From contig VXAI01000159.1 of NCBI GenBank assembly GCA_013399305.1, positions 248,001-312,000 of the forward strand: a stretch of 64,000 nucleotides of DNA, written 5' to 3'. This stretch comes from Rostratula benghalensis. Taxonomy: Eukaryota; Chordata; Aves; Charadriiformes; Rostratulidae. This document shows, piece by piece, positions 50,701 to 62,869 of the stretch; the first letter of the stretch is position 1, and every line of letters begins with the position of its first letter. The notes below the pieces were generated by a model that saw only the letters and a list, made by a program, of their open reading frames with translations, had not been told where the DNA came from and did not search any database. Both the position numbers and the translations under genes were made by a program.

Positions 50701-53055
50701 AAATTGATATGTACACACACACCACAAAACACAGTCATGCTGAAAGAAGGATACCTACTTTCCTGGTAACATATTATGTTTGTTTCATTCATATTTAGTA
50801 AAGCTTTTCCACTAGGGCTACTATCATTCTTAATTTCACAAAACTACTGTGTAAAGCTGAGGGGTGCAGGATCTCTGCTTCACCTCTTCTCCAAAATATA
50901 TATTGACACCAATAAGCTGCACAACAAATTCAGAACTGAATGAGAAAGGCACTAGCAATCTGCTCTGCCCAAAAAATTATTTCTGGTTTTTGTACACACC
51001 TACCACCCACTTTCAGCTATGGCTAACCTCACAGAGCCTTCAGATCGTGGTTGTTTGTGCAGGCTGAGCTCAGCAACAACTCGGGAGCTGCACCAAAATC
51101 TTGCATCTCTCTGTCCCCTCCCCTCCATCCCCCTGCTTCGTGTTCTGCTCTTCTCTCCATTCCCAGACCTTGGCAACTCACCCTGAGCTCGTTTCTTGTT
51201 TTTCTATGCAGGATAGAAATCATTGTTATATCCATATTTAAGGTTGCTGTAGAGGAATGGAAATCATGGTAGCTGTAGGTAGATATTATGCTGAAGCTGT
51301 TAAACAGATGTCATTAGATGCTGACTGACCTCACCATGGCTAAAACATCAATATCTGTAACACTCAGAAGAACTAGTACATATTGACCTCAACAGGAACA
51401 GTAAAAGTCCAGAACTGACTAAACAAATACAATTTATTTTGGCAGCAGATTTACACAAACAACATTCTGCTAGTGTTGCCCCTGCTTTCTGTGTGTGTCT
51501 GTGGGAAGCATAATTTTCTAAAATCTCTATTTAAAGACACTAAAAGTCAGTCCCATGTAATTTTCAAGTTTTGCTGTTCTACAAGTCAAAGCATTCACTC
51601 TGTTAAGGAAGTGAATCCATACAAACCTAGTTATATTTAAAATATTATTGACTAAGATGGCAGTATTAACTGTCCATATACTCTCTAGATAGCAATGTTC
51701 ACAAGGCAAGAGTTAGCACTGGGCCTGGATCCGAGACACAAATTGAAGCAAACAGTAATTATATGATTATGCCATCAAAGACATTTAAACAACACACTTA
51801 ATTCTCATATTTTGTATTTCAGTGCCTTGGACAGGAGGTCATACTGAAGTTTTCAAAATCAAAAAGTTGAAAGAAGTTTCTCCTTCCAAATGAATTAGTC
51901 TAGCTGTATGTGTGAGGAATGGGTTTGCATCCCATAAATCTAAGTGCACAAATCAGACTGAGAATGCCAACATTACCAAAGTTTCAAACATTAATGAAGG
52001 TAATCGACTCCAAGAGATTTGCTTGACATTCAATTTTGTAGCTTATTGTGGATCTATAGTGAAACAATCTTTTCATGTGTGTTTATGACTTACAGCAATG
52101 ATTGAATTTGATTATACAGTACATTATCGTCACCATTTTCATCTCTCTGAAGTAAAATCTAAATTAATTTAAACAAAAATCTGAAGTTATAAAATCAGAG
52201 GTGTCTCTTAAAGGAAGTAAACAGAGCTTTGCAAGGCAAGAGATTTAACATGAATCTGAACAGACAAAGGACATGAAAGCAAAATATCCTTTGGTGGTTT
52301 TAAATTTTGCTTATACTTCCCATATCCCTGTTATCCAAGCTCCATACTGAATATTATAATCAATATATTCTTGTGGAAGACATAATCATGAATCAAGTTT
52401 TTATACTAATACTTGTTTCTTAAAGGTCATTTGTAGAAAGCCACATTTTAGGGAAAAATCAGCTTTAGCAAAATATTTTTGCCTACTCGTTCAAAATTCT
52501 TACATTTTTGTTTCAAGAGTTCTTGAATGTTTTCTGTTTGGAAAGGAGGGGCTACATTAGCAGCTCTTCAGATTTTTCAGCCTTAGACAAGATTTTGAAA
52601 AGAAAGTTATCTTCTTATATATTTAAAACTGATTTTTGTTGTTGTTGCTGTGTATGTGTGCTATTATCCCAAGGAGCTAACAGGTAATATAGTACTCAGT
52701 GGTGCAGCAAACACAGTTCACATTGATTAGAAAGATGGTTCATGATTTAGAAGTATTTTCATACACGTTCATCTGTAATAACTCCAGGCATCATTAGCAT
52801 ACCCAAGATGACAGGATAAGAAATATTCAAATAGCAGAAACTAGACTATTCAAAGGTGGAAGAAATGATGAAAAAACTTAAAATATTCAATGCAAGGACA
52901 AATTTCAACTTGCATGGTTTCTCAAGTGTCTTTTCGGTGCCCTAGAATCAAGGATAAATTTCAAAATTTCCATGCATAGAATTAATCTTTTGAAAGTTTT
53001 TCACATATTTTCACTAATCTCCCATCATGTGAATGAAATTTACTGACAATTTTCC
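47712..53055. other. Unique non-coding sequence, nothing firmly recognised
   Basis: At 48170-48215 GAGATCATCCTGACTCC then TCTGCCTCACC faintly resembles an antisense CR1 tail, but too little matches. The 145-codon minus-strand frame at 48684-49121 reads through a purine-rich plus strand (48870-48960) and shows no domain. The stretch 52085-52200 contains AATTAATTTAAAC and GATTGAATTTGATTATAC, mildly enhancer-like words. Confidence 0.5.
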
Positions 53056-53150
53056 TTTTTTTTTTTTTTTTTTTTTTGGGGGTTTTAGAGTCATTTGGGG
53101 AGTTTGGGGTTTTTTTGTTGTTTTTTTATTTTATTTTTGTTGGTTTGTGA
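53056..53150. repeat. Poly(T) run of 22 followed by a G/T-rich low-complexity tract
   Basis: T at 53056-53077, then GGGGG and a mix of T runs and GTTT words to about 53150. The tract is almost free of C. It may be the reversed poly(A) tail of a lost retrocopy, but no gene sequence is recognised beside it. Confidence 0.85.
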
Positions 53151-54658
53151 GTTTGATTTGATATTTTTTAGGCACAGACTTCTTCAAATGAAATTATCCT
53201 GCAGCTTTGACCTTCCAGGTCATGTCATACTAAGGTGTCTTGGCTTGTGTTTGTTGCTGTTATTTTACAGTTGTAAGTATCACAGAGCCAAAACGATAAG
53301 CTCATAGGTGACAAGCTCATAGACCAGCTATATCAGCAGATCTGTTCCAGTTTGCCTGCTTTTTTTTTTTCTCCTGTAACCACAAAAAATTCTTCCTATA
53401 CTGAATACAGCAAAGAATACAACAAGGCTCAGAATCCTTTTATTCTTTAGCACGAAATTAATAACACTGGAATTCAGTGATGTTTCTTCTTCCATTGACT
53501 GCAACTACAGAATATGGTTTCTACGTGTTTCCAAAAAGATCCCCAGAGGACCAGCACTCAAAGCTTATGGCTAAAGATTGAACAATGAAACAGGTCAGCT
53601 TGTCCTAAGAAATCAGGTCATTCAGCTGTATTTCATGTTATCATTTTGACAACAGGGGATGGGGGAACAGACAGAGTTGTAAGCCAGCTCTTTGGAAGAG
53701 CCACTTTGGGAACGCAGTGAAATAGCAACACCTAATTGCAAAGCCTCAGTTCATCTTTAATACACAGTCCAATTAGTATGGGTGCTGCTCTACCCATTTT
53801 TTCTCCCAGGTTTTCCTCTATCTGTGAGAAAAGCAACACGTAAAAGTATTTTCAGACTGATGATTCCATGTCTTGGGTTTTTGTCTGGAGAGAAAGCACC
53901 ACTATTCAAATATTCACTATGGAGGACATTTTATTGCTGTGTATGTTTGCAAGAACAAATTGAACAATCACCACAGAATTTCAGCTTGTGGTAAGATGTC
54001 CAAAGCTTGAAATTACAATTTGTTCAATATGTATACACTGAAAAAAAGATATCCATATGGTGACAGAACTCCCATTGCTTAACTATGAACTATAGAGTAG
54101 ATACAAGATTTCCCCTGCATACACCCACAAAGTCCATACAGTCACTGAAGCTATCCTGAGATGGTCAAATGCGTAGTTCTGATATATTTTCTAGGTCTTC
54201 ATCAACAGGTAACACATAGTGAAGCCAGAGAAGCTCCCTGTTACACAGCCTCTAGCTACACCACTGCAGAGATGGTGGCACCCAGGGCAGAGAACAAATC
54301 AGAAGGATACTGAACAGAATTTCAGGGATGGTTGAGTACTGCAGTGTCCTCTGTGGATGCTGAGAGCAAGCTGCTGAGAAATGAACTTGTGGTCTGCTGA
54401 CAAGTTGAAACAGACGGAAACTGGAGAGCTTTTCAAAACTTCTAAGAGTTTAATTGAAGCCAGGCATTCTCAAAGCTTTCCTTGCAAAAAGGCTGTGTCT
54501 GAGTCGAGCTCTACCAACAGAACTGTTTCTAGTCCTTTTGTAAGAATTTTCAACTGTATCAAGGCCTTGACTGTATTTCTGAATACTCTGTTTCTAAAGC
54601 TGTGGTAAACATCTAAAGCAAAGCACTGCAGTAAGAAAATAAGATTTTTTACTTAACG
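53151..54658. other. Unique non-coding sequence, nothing recognised
   Basis: No exon or repeat family recognised. Confidence 0.55.
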
Positions 54659-54704
54659 GGTATAGGATTTCAGCACAACATCCATCATTAGCAAATCCTA
54701 TACC
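54659..54704. repeat. Perfect 12-bp inverted repeat with 22-base loop
   Basis: GGTATAGGATTT (54659-54670) is followed 22 bases later by its exact reverse complement AAATCCTATACC (54693-54704). The stem is short for a microRNA precursor. A related word, GTTAAGTATAGG, recurs at 54734-54745. It may be a remnant of a small inverted-repeat transposon or chance. Confidence 0.85.
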
Positions 54705-55743
54705 TGACCAGCCACAGAAGGCATCATCTCAAGTTAAGTATAGGTAATAAACATTAAAAAAAATAGTTTTGGATGAAACTTCATGACTTTTTGGAGCCTC
54801 CACTATAACTCCCATTAACAAGAAGCTTATGAACAAGCACATAAATATATATACACACACACACACTACTTTTCCAATCCTTTTCTAATATGTGCTCCTT
54901 TTCTCTTGAGATAGTTGCTTAAGCTCATTTTGTAATAAAAAAATGGGAAGAGTAGCAGTTCATATAAATTGCAAATAGCAGAGAAGGCAGGTGTGTTTGC
55001 CACACTCTTTACTAAATGCAAGGGACACTGAAATGTTTCCAAATCCCTAACTGAGCCAATACAGTAGAACACAGTTACACAATACGTCCAACACAGTCAC
55101 TGATTCTGATCCTTGACTTGCACCCACTTGATTGTAAACAAGTATAAATGAGAACTAGGAAGTTATGAAAATGCTGTACAAGCCCTATATTGGCTTAGAA
55201 ATTGCAGATGTAAGCAAGCAGGAACAAGCATGGTTTGAAGAACACCACATACCTGGTGTCCAGCTCAAAGAGTTACTTGCAAGCCAGAAAATTCCAGGCA
55301 GGACAAGAGCACAACACCTGTGCTGCAGGCACCAAGGACTCTCCAGCTGTATGTCAGATATATGAACTGGCTGGGGGGACAAACTTTGCTGTAGAGTTGG
55401 GCTGCAGGCTGTACATTAAGACAGAAGTAGTTAATGGTATTTGCTTTCGAGTCTCTGGACAGTCAGGCCCTACCGTATTTGCTCTGTGACCAGCAACGTA
55501 CGGTACTTAATTGCAACTCTGCTCACAAAGCTTCCTGAATAAATAAAGCCAAACTAACAATTTGTGTTTCAAATCAGGCATCTCCTTTATGGGTCACATA
55601 TTTTTGGCCACTGGCAAGATCTTGAAAGAAAAAGTCACAATTTTACATGTATGTAAAAGAATGGTCACATATATCCAAATAAGCGCTTGACAGCAATTTA
55701 GATAAGTAAAATAATATTAGTATGAAAGAGATAGTAGAACTGT
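54705..55743. other. Unique non-coding sequence with a (TA)n(CA)n microsatellite
   Basis: An ATATAT stretch passing into a CA run lies at 54845-54867. Minus- and plus-strand frames at 55165-55489 overlap and lack domains. Confidence 0.6.
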
Positions 55744-56030
55744 TGTCCTAGTTTGATGTAGAAGGCAACAACATTTTCTTTTTGGTAATTTTGTTTTTCA
55801 GCTAAGCCCCTCTTCTCTCTCATTCTTCTCTCCCTTGGGATAGAAGTTAAAGAGAGCATCTGTTATTCATTTTATTGCTCAGCCCAGCCCAAACCTCAGC
55901 GACTATCCACTTTAGACACTGACCTAAATCTTTCACTAAAACAATTTACATACTTGTCAAAAAGTATATCTACCTTGCTTTTTTTCTTTTTTTCTGCCTT
56001 TTAATTCTGCCAAAGTTTCACACAGGACCT
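55744..56030 (+). mobile_element. Possible solo-LTR-like segment
   Basis: The segment opens with TGTCCTAGTTTGATG, an opening like that of some avian endogenous-retrovirus LTRs. It then runs through a pyrimidine-rich stretch (CCCCTCTTCTCTCTCATTCT) and a CAGCCCAGCCCAAACCTCAG phrase that seem LTR-like from memory. I cannot find a matching CA end or a target-site duplication, and no retroviral coding sequence is nearby, so this remains a guess. Confidence 0.25.
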
Positions 56031-56055
56031 TAAATAGCAGGCTACATTTTATGGC

Positions 56056-56072
56056 AAAAAAAAAAAAAAAAA
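56056..56072. repeat. Poly(A) run, 17 bases
   Basis: Seventeen consecutive A just right of the possible LTR-like segment. It may be the tail of an unrelated retrotransposon, or simple sequence. Confidence 0.9.
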
Positions 56073-56190
56073 GATGACAGTTCCTCCTCTCTGTTTCCAG
56101 ATTAACTAGAAACTGGAAGAAATAAGCCTAATACAAATTTGCAGATATTCTGAAGTAAGTCTGCTTTAGTAGTTAGTCTTTCACTATAAG

Positions 56191-56280
56191 GCCAGGCCCT
56201 AAGACGTCTGAAATCCTTAATTTGCCACCAAAAATCAATGGAGCTATACTTAGTTACACCACCAGAAAATACTTTATCCC
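56191..56280. repeat. Ancient amniote palindromic repeat, CTGGTGTAAA type, copy 2
   Basis: GGCCAGGCCCTAAGACG forms the left edge. AAATCAATGGAGCTATACTT then AGTTACACCACCAGAAAAT forms the right half. From memory this parallels GGCCAGATCCTCAGCTGGTG on the left and AAGTCAATGGAGCTACGCTG then ATTTACACCAGCTGAG on the right. It shares the family and core of 23804-23870, though its left arm is more decayed. Confidence 0.6.
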
Positions 56281-57427
56281 TCTGCTTCTCAAAGATGCAA
56301 ATCAGGAGCCCTCCAACACACTGTTTCCTTTGATGGTGACTTGTTCTATATTGCATTGACCGTCAAGTATTTGAAACCCATGTTGTTCCTGGGACATCAC
56401 ATTAAAGAGGATAAGAAGCAGTTGTACCAGGATAACTCACATCTGACATTCAGCAGTAACCACTGAATACGTTTCAAAAAGCATGTATTTTAAAAGCCTA
56501 TTCTCCCCACCATTCCCCTGGGGTACTCAATTTGACTACAGCTAGATGTATAGAGAATACAAAATACCCTTCAACTTAGCTGTGAAATTCTAACCCCAAC
56601 TTATAATAAAAATAGGTGCAAAAAAAACATCTGTGGAGCTACATGACAAAGTCTTCTTAATATCACAAACACTCTGGTCAGAACATTTGGAAGATGCATT
56701 ATCTAGATAAGCATTAACAGAAAGGCCTATCAGAGAAATTTCACCAAAACTACCACCTTTTATTCAACCCAGGGGAGATCTTAAAACCACCCCATTATTT
56801 TGATGGCTTTAGAGAGCCTGTTTTCTCTGGCTAAAACATGCTTGAATGTAACATGAAAAAGATCTGGCTTAACCCTATCATTAAAATATGTGGAGAACCG
56901 CCTTAATGGCAGAGCCAGACTGAAAGAAATATTTTCATCTTGGCAGACTTCACAAAATCAGGAGTAGCGTCTTTTGATCAATGTCAGCCTAAATGCCAGC
57001 TGCTTGGCTAGCATTTGAGGACTGAGCTCCATATTAGCTCATATATAGACATACTTTAGTCTCACCCACACTGGCACTTATTTAAAGGCCAGGGATCCCT
57101 TATGGAAATTTGGAATTCTCAAGTCTGGACTGTGCAAGGCTAAAAAACAGTCCTAGGCATGCAAAATAGCTTGTGAGGGGAAAGAAAGAAACTAAAACTC
57201 TCCAGGAAGACATGATCCCTCTGTATCCAAGAGATAATGACCACTGTTTCCGTGCAAAACAATAGTGTGAAAAATATCAGCATTAAAAGAATTTGAGACA
57301 GTATTTTTTTTAAGTGAGGAAAACATGATATTGACAATCATAGTTAGAAATTACTCCAGCCTAATTTTAAAACAATTTCTATTGAAATCACAAAAGCACA
57401 TTTGGCATTTTCTCAATGTGCTTGCAC
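56281..57427. other. Unique non-coding sequence, nothing recognised
   Basis: No exon or repeat family recognised. Confidence 0.55.
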
Positions 57428-57482
57428 TCAGTAGGATTATTTACACCTCTAAGATGTGCAAATGCTTAAACACTGAACTGAG
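57428..57482. repeat. Possible palindromic repeat fragment, CTTAAGCATATG type, copy 3
   Basis: CAGTAGGATTATTTACACC then AAGATGTGCAAATGCTTAAA and CACTGAACTGAGC follow the order of the right half of the family (CAATGGGACTACTCACATG, AAGCATGTGCTTAAGTGC, TTTGCTGAA). The match is loose and the left half is not visible. Confidence 0.3.
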
Positions 57483-60075
57483 CTTTTGCAATTGAGTAGA
57501 AAGGTACCTGTTATTTTAATTTAAGTGATTGCATGCAAGAAAAGAAAATGTGCAGATGTATAAGGTAATATATATACAAGTAGAAAACAGTCCTCTTACA
57601 CAGGAAGACGAATGGAAGTTTAGAAGGATACTACATAATTTATTTTGCAGAAAAAAACCCTCTTAATTAACAAAAAAAAATATCTAAGAACAACTATATC
57701 ATTAACAGAATAATGCGTGATTTATTCCATAGCTTAAATTTCTTGCCTCTCAAAATCTCCCCTTTTGAGTCATCCTAAATTCTTTGGAATGACCTCTCAT
57801 TCAGACTGACCAAAATTAATTAGATATATTAGATATAAAATGGATTGAAACTATATATATTAAAGATCATTTTGAAATAATGCTACACATTCTACAAAAG
57901 TATTAAGACAAAAAATGGGTTAAAGTTTACCTGTTGTCCACATTGCCTTAACAAAATGTGCCTGAAGTCTGACACCCAACTCTTTATACTTAAATAACTC
58001 TGCCCACTGAATTCAGTGAGACCAACTATCAACAACATGAAAATATCAAGAACCCGTTGGGTCACGGGCCTTTGCAGTTGCAGAGAGGAATTCCCTAAAC
58101 ATGAGGAATCTCCCAGCTCGCTAGAGACCTAGCATTTCCAGCAATGCTCTCCCTGAAGGCTAGGCCAGGATATGCTGTAATGGCTCTGGAAGAGTAATCT
58201 GCACTTTGGCAACACCTATCCTAAATATCATTCTCAAGGGAGTAATTTATAGGTTTTACTAGAGAACAGGCCTGGGATCCATCTAGCATACGCTGTAGGT
58301 GTGAAAATTAGAAAGGCAGGACCAAAATTTACAGCGTACCACCCATGCAGATGCAGACAATCCAACTTGGACAAAGACAATTCAGGAAGGGCACAGAATC
58401 CAGGCCAATTTGTACTTTCACAAAGGTAGCATGGTAACAGGTTGAAGGCAGAAAAGGGCTTTTTATGATAGGGCTGAAGAACGTTGGTTCCCATCACAGG
58501 CAGTATGGGCAGGTGTTATTCAATAGTCCACCTACAATACTTAAAATATATTATCTGAATTATGGCAATATCTCTATGAATTGTTTTCAATGAAACCCCC
58601 TCGAGCTCTACAACCATAGTCCATTACTGTAACCATAAAATAAAAGTAGATTCACTTTCCAAGTGGAACACTTTTGGCATCACATTAAAATTGAATCCAC
58701 ACACTAAATCAGTTTGAGACCTAAATGTCTTTTCCCTGTAATATCACAGATAGAGTGCAGTTTCAAGCAGGAGAAAAAAAAAAAAAAAAGTTTTAAAAAG
58801 GGAAAACACATTAATAACCATCTTTCACTTTACTATTGAACAAGATCTGGCCCAGACTGCAATGGTGAGTATCAGGAACTTGAAATGCATATTTACCTGA
58901 CATCATATAAATTCCCTCTGAATGTGAAGTTAGTTCAGTCAGGGAAAGCCAGTTTAGCATAGACCAAATTCCTGATAGTGGACTTAGTAGCTGAGTACTT
59001 ATTCAGTCCTCCTTCATGACTGTTTGCTGAAGAAAGAAGAAAAACTAGCACCTAGTCAAGTGTAATAGTGCACGTGAGCTTTAGTCCATCCTTTTTCCTC
59101 ACCATTCCTCCCAGCACAGCTCAAGCTCATTGCAGTGCTGTGTGCCAGAGAGGGAGGAGGACCATTCCATCCAGCCCTATTTCCTTCCCATCATCTGCTT
59201 AGATCTTGGACCTACAGGCCCAGGTGTTAGACGCAGCCTCTACTCTGTTTCCTTTTCCATCCTGAGGGCTGAGAGCGCAGACGGGTGGAAATGTGGCTTT
59301 GCAACAGCAACACACTCACTCTAATCACATTTTTAGAGAAATTAGAAACTAGTTGTGCTGAAATTGTAGAGACTGTAAACATTGTGTTCTATATTGTGCC
59401 ATCAGCTTTTAAGCAGATGGCTCAGTTTATTCAGCAGATGTCCTGATAGCATGATCTGTTCCCGTGTTTGACTACAAATAAACTGACTAGGTTGACCAAC
59501 CCGTAAGGAATTCATGGAAACTCCCCATGTTCAGATTAGCTCTCAACAGGAATATTTATACAGTCCTAGTTTTCATGTGTGTTACTGCCTCTCTTCACGA
59601 TCACATAAGCCTTTTAGGCATATATTACTTCCCTCTCCAAGAACAAAGAGTCATCATCTCTGCAAATCTCAGCTGTAATATGCCATAGTGAAAATCATGC
59701 TATGAATTTTTTACGATGATATCCTGTTTGGTGTAAAGTTCAAAGGTCTGAGACATGTAGGGTTCAGTGGAGTGTATTTCTTGGTTATATTCAGATCTGA
59801 TAAAAACTATTTGTGATGTGAGCAAGAAACAATTTTAGCTTCGCTTAGAAATGTGTTGTATCAACTCCCTGCTCATAATGGTGGGTACGAACACAGAAAA
59901 GGAACTTCTTAGGTCTGTGTACTTATATTACTTTTACTTTGGTCTCTGTAGGACTGCTAAAAGATATTTTCTTTTTATGATGGAGCTAAGAGCTAAAAAA
60001 AAATTAAATAAATAGACACTGATAGCAACCAGGAGCTAAGTGTTCAAACAGAAGGGGTAACAGAACTTCAGAACC
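57483..60075. other. Unique non-coding sequence with a poly(A) run
   Basis: Sixteen A lie at 58774-58789, ahead of a GATCTGGCCCAGACTGCAAT phrase (58844-58863) that could be the edge of a lost palindromic repeat. A GC-richer patch lies at 59090-59300. No exon recognised. Confidence 0.5.
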
Positions 60076-60126
60076 AAGTCAGTGGAGTTCTACTGAACAC
60101 AGTTTCCCTCCAGTACAGATCTGGCC
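60076..60126. repeat. Possible amniote palindromic repeat fragment
   Basis: AAGTCAGTGGAGTTCTACTG then CCTCCAGTACAGATCTGGCC resembles the right half of the short repeats that read AAGTCAATGGAGTTACTCTG, then ACACCAGT, then ATCTGGCC. One eroded half only. Confidence 0.35.
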
Positions 60127-60242
60127 ACTCATCTTAGAAATTCAACCAGTGGCAGAAACAGCTTCACAAGAAGGAACCACTTTGTTCAACAACATTTGGA
60201 CAACTGATGGTTGTGTTTTAATATTAATATTAGTAATAGCAG

Positions 60243-60260
60243 TAATAATAATAATAATAA
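60243..60260. repeat. (AAT)n microsatellite
   Basis: Six consecutive AAT-type units, with further TAATATTAATATTAGTAAT sequence just upstream. Confidence 0.9.
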
Positions 60261-62457
60261 CATTAACTTTCTTTGGTATTTTATTCAAATAATCAAAAGC
60301 TAAGAAATTTATTGTACATTGATTTTTTGAGCACATACTTGATTTTACCAACTTCCTTTCACTGTTATACTTCAGAGTTTGATGCAGACAGAAAAAAATC
60401 AGTTAAACCTCAGATTTAACAATTATGGCTTGTTAAATGACTTAATTCTAGAGAATTTATAACTCATGGCATTGGATTTAGTTAAGGTATAAAGGCAGAT
60501 ATTTTAATGAATCTGCCTTTTTGCTGCCACAACTGCTTTTCCAGCTCCTGCATTAGCTATCTTTTCACATACCTGTGATAAGTGATGAAATACAGTCACA
60601 TGCAATGAGTGAGACAGCCCTTTAAAATGCCCTTGTGCCTCTTGTTTCTTTATATACGCTATAAACTTTAAGGGTAATCCTGTTCCCATTGTGTTACATG
60701 CTTTCATTCTTACACTCCTGGTTTTAATAACACCATGAACTAGAAATGACGCTTTGGAAAAAACCTCTGACTTTCAGTACACCTGTATCCTTTGTCTGTA
60801 TTTGCTAAATAGTGTATGAAGTCCTACTATTGGTACTCTTTTTATGACGTATCTGGGGAACTATTCACATGTTTAAAATTAAGCACATTCTTAAGTTTGT
60901 CAATGAAGTGATGTTTATATCTGTGAAAGATTTTGCTTGCAGAGGAAACAGAGCTTGGGGACTAGAAAATGGGAATCACTACAATATAGAACCCATTACT
61001 TTCAATACAACATTATATATTATTGCAGTTTGTGGATCACTCATCCCCAGAGAAACTGGAAAACAGAATTGAGCTAATAGATATAATGGCTGCACCTGCA
61101 GACGTGGTACAGGTTTACAAGCATCCTACACAGCGCCTATAAATTTCCCTCCTGAAAATTAATACCAGTTTTAATACAGTACATGTGCAAAATCTCTGCA
61201 GGCTGAACAGCACCCAAAAGTCCATACACTTTACATCAGTGAAACATTATAAAAAAACCACCAACATCTAAATGGGGTTGTCTAAAAGACAAGCACACTC
61301 TTTGCACATAGAGATTGTTGTAACTGACAAACATAGAACAAAACCTTTATAGCACTTCATACTCTCCCCCTTTTCACTGTGCAGCAGAATCACTCATGAT
61401 TATTCTTGATAGACTGGGCAGACTGCATGACACCTTTCAATGCAAGAAGCTGATCACTTTATTCAGATGATGGTAAGTCCAGCTGCACCTGTCCACAAGA
61501 TTCTGTCCAATCCTATTCCCTTCTCTATCCTTTTGGAATAATAATTAATAAGCACAGCTTCAGTTCTCTACTTCTACTTTAATCAAGTTCTAAATATTTT
61601 CCGTTTCTACATTTTTTGTTCACCTTCCTCCCCAACTCAGTCCTCTCTCTTTGGAAACAGCAGTTGGATGCATCTAAATCTTATCAGGCAAATGGTTCCA
61701 ATTGCTCTTATGCCTCAGCCATCAAAGTCAGGAACAGTTGAGAATATTTTGGATGCTCCATACAAAATACAAGCTATGGACTTATTTTTCTCAGTTCTTT
61801 CTTTTTATGGATCACAAATACCTTACACCTTTAGAAGGCTTAGATGCCAGACAGAAAAATCACTATAACTTGCTAAAGACAGCACACAATGATATGAATT
61901 AATTGCTGTCAGCATTTACTTCTCACCACTCATATATCATTGATAGAAACCTATGTTTTCATTGACTATTACAATATACTTCAAGGAAATTCACATTATA
62001 GAGCTCGAAATTTGTTTCTATCAGCTTTTGAAAGATGATGATGGCAACGCTACCGAAAAGATTGACTCATATGTCTCTAAAAGACTTGTGTTTATCTCAT
62101 CTATAACCTTAGTTAATAAAATAAGCCTGACCTGAAAACTGCAAGTTTCCTCTCAAGCTCAGGAAGAGCTTTTCTGGATGGTTCCCTGCTAATTGTTCAT
62201 AAAGAGTCTAAGATCATGAAAACCGGATTTTTGTCTGATGTTTCAATGAATTGCTCTGATTAACTTGAAGTCAATATTACTGTTTCTCTCTGCTGTTAAA
62301 TCTCCTAGAAAACTTGTTCAGACTATCTGTTGTTGAAGACAAGTAATAGTTATTAGGCAACTTACTATAACTACAGTAGTAGGACAGACGCTTACTTCTG
62401 AGCAGGTTTGTCCTCTGGTATTTGATTGTGGCTTAGGGGTGATGCAAAGGTCCATTC
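60261..62457. other. Unique non-coding sequence, nothing recognised
   Basis: AT-rich, no exon or repeat family recognised. Frames of 60-67 codons on both strands overlap one another without domain features. Confidence 0.55.
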
Positions 62458-62869
62458 TTACTTAATAATTACACCAGCAATCAAGAGACCTCTCTTGTTT
62501 TGGAGATGGGTGCCAAGTGTCAATACCTGGCCAAGCAGAAGCAAACTCCCATAGAAGGCTTTCCGCTGATGGACTCTGCACAGCACAAGAAGCCCAGCCA
62601 AATAGATGAGGTTATACTGACCTTGGCCAACAGCTCGTTTACATGTAAGTGGTGAAAGAGATGGAGGCATTAGGAAACAAATTCTCAGCTACCAGGCATC
62701 TTTCATTTGCAAACCAGTTCATCTTTGGCACTCCTAATCTCATTCTGTTCAAGGAAGACATGACATCTACACTCATGGCTTTGAACAAATGGCTGTGCAT
62801 TGGCTCTGCTATTACTTCACACAGACGGGGTTCTGCACAGCACTGCATTTTGCATTGCACCATGAACAC
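62458..62869 (-). other. Two overlapping minus-strand frames, unexplained
   Basis: A 76-codon frame (62639-62869) overlaps a 70-codon frame (62458-62670) in a different phase. The second has a hydrophobic run (NLIYLAGLLVLC, then GSLLLLGQVLTLG) flanked by basic residues, reminiscent of membrane segments. A sequence matching a splice donor (GTAAGA) lies at its 3' end. I do not recognise either product, there is no convincing acceptor, and the density of chance frames here is high. It may be a decayed pseudogene, an exon or noise, so I do not call it a CDS. Confidence 0.2.

Noticed and set aside
54659..54704. microRNA precursor
   Set aside because: The 12-bp stem is much shorter than the roughly 22-30 bp expected of a Drosha substrate.
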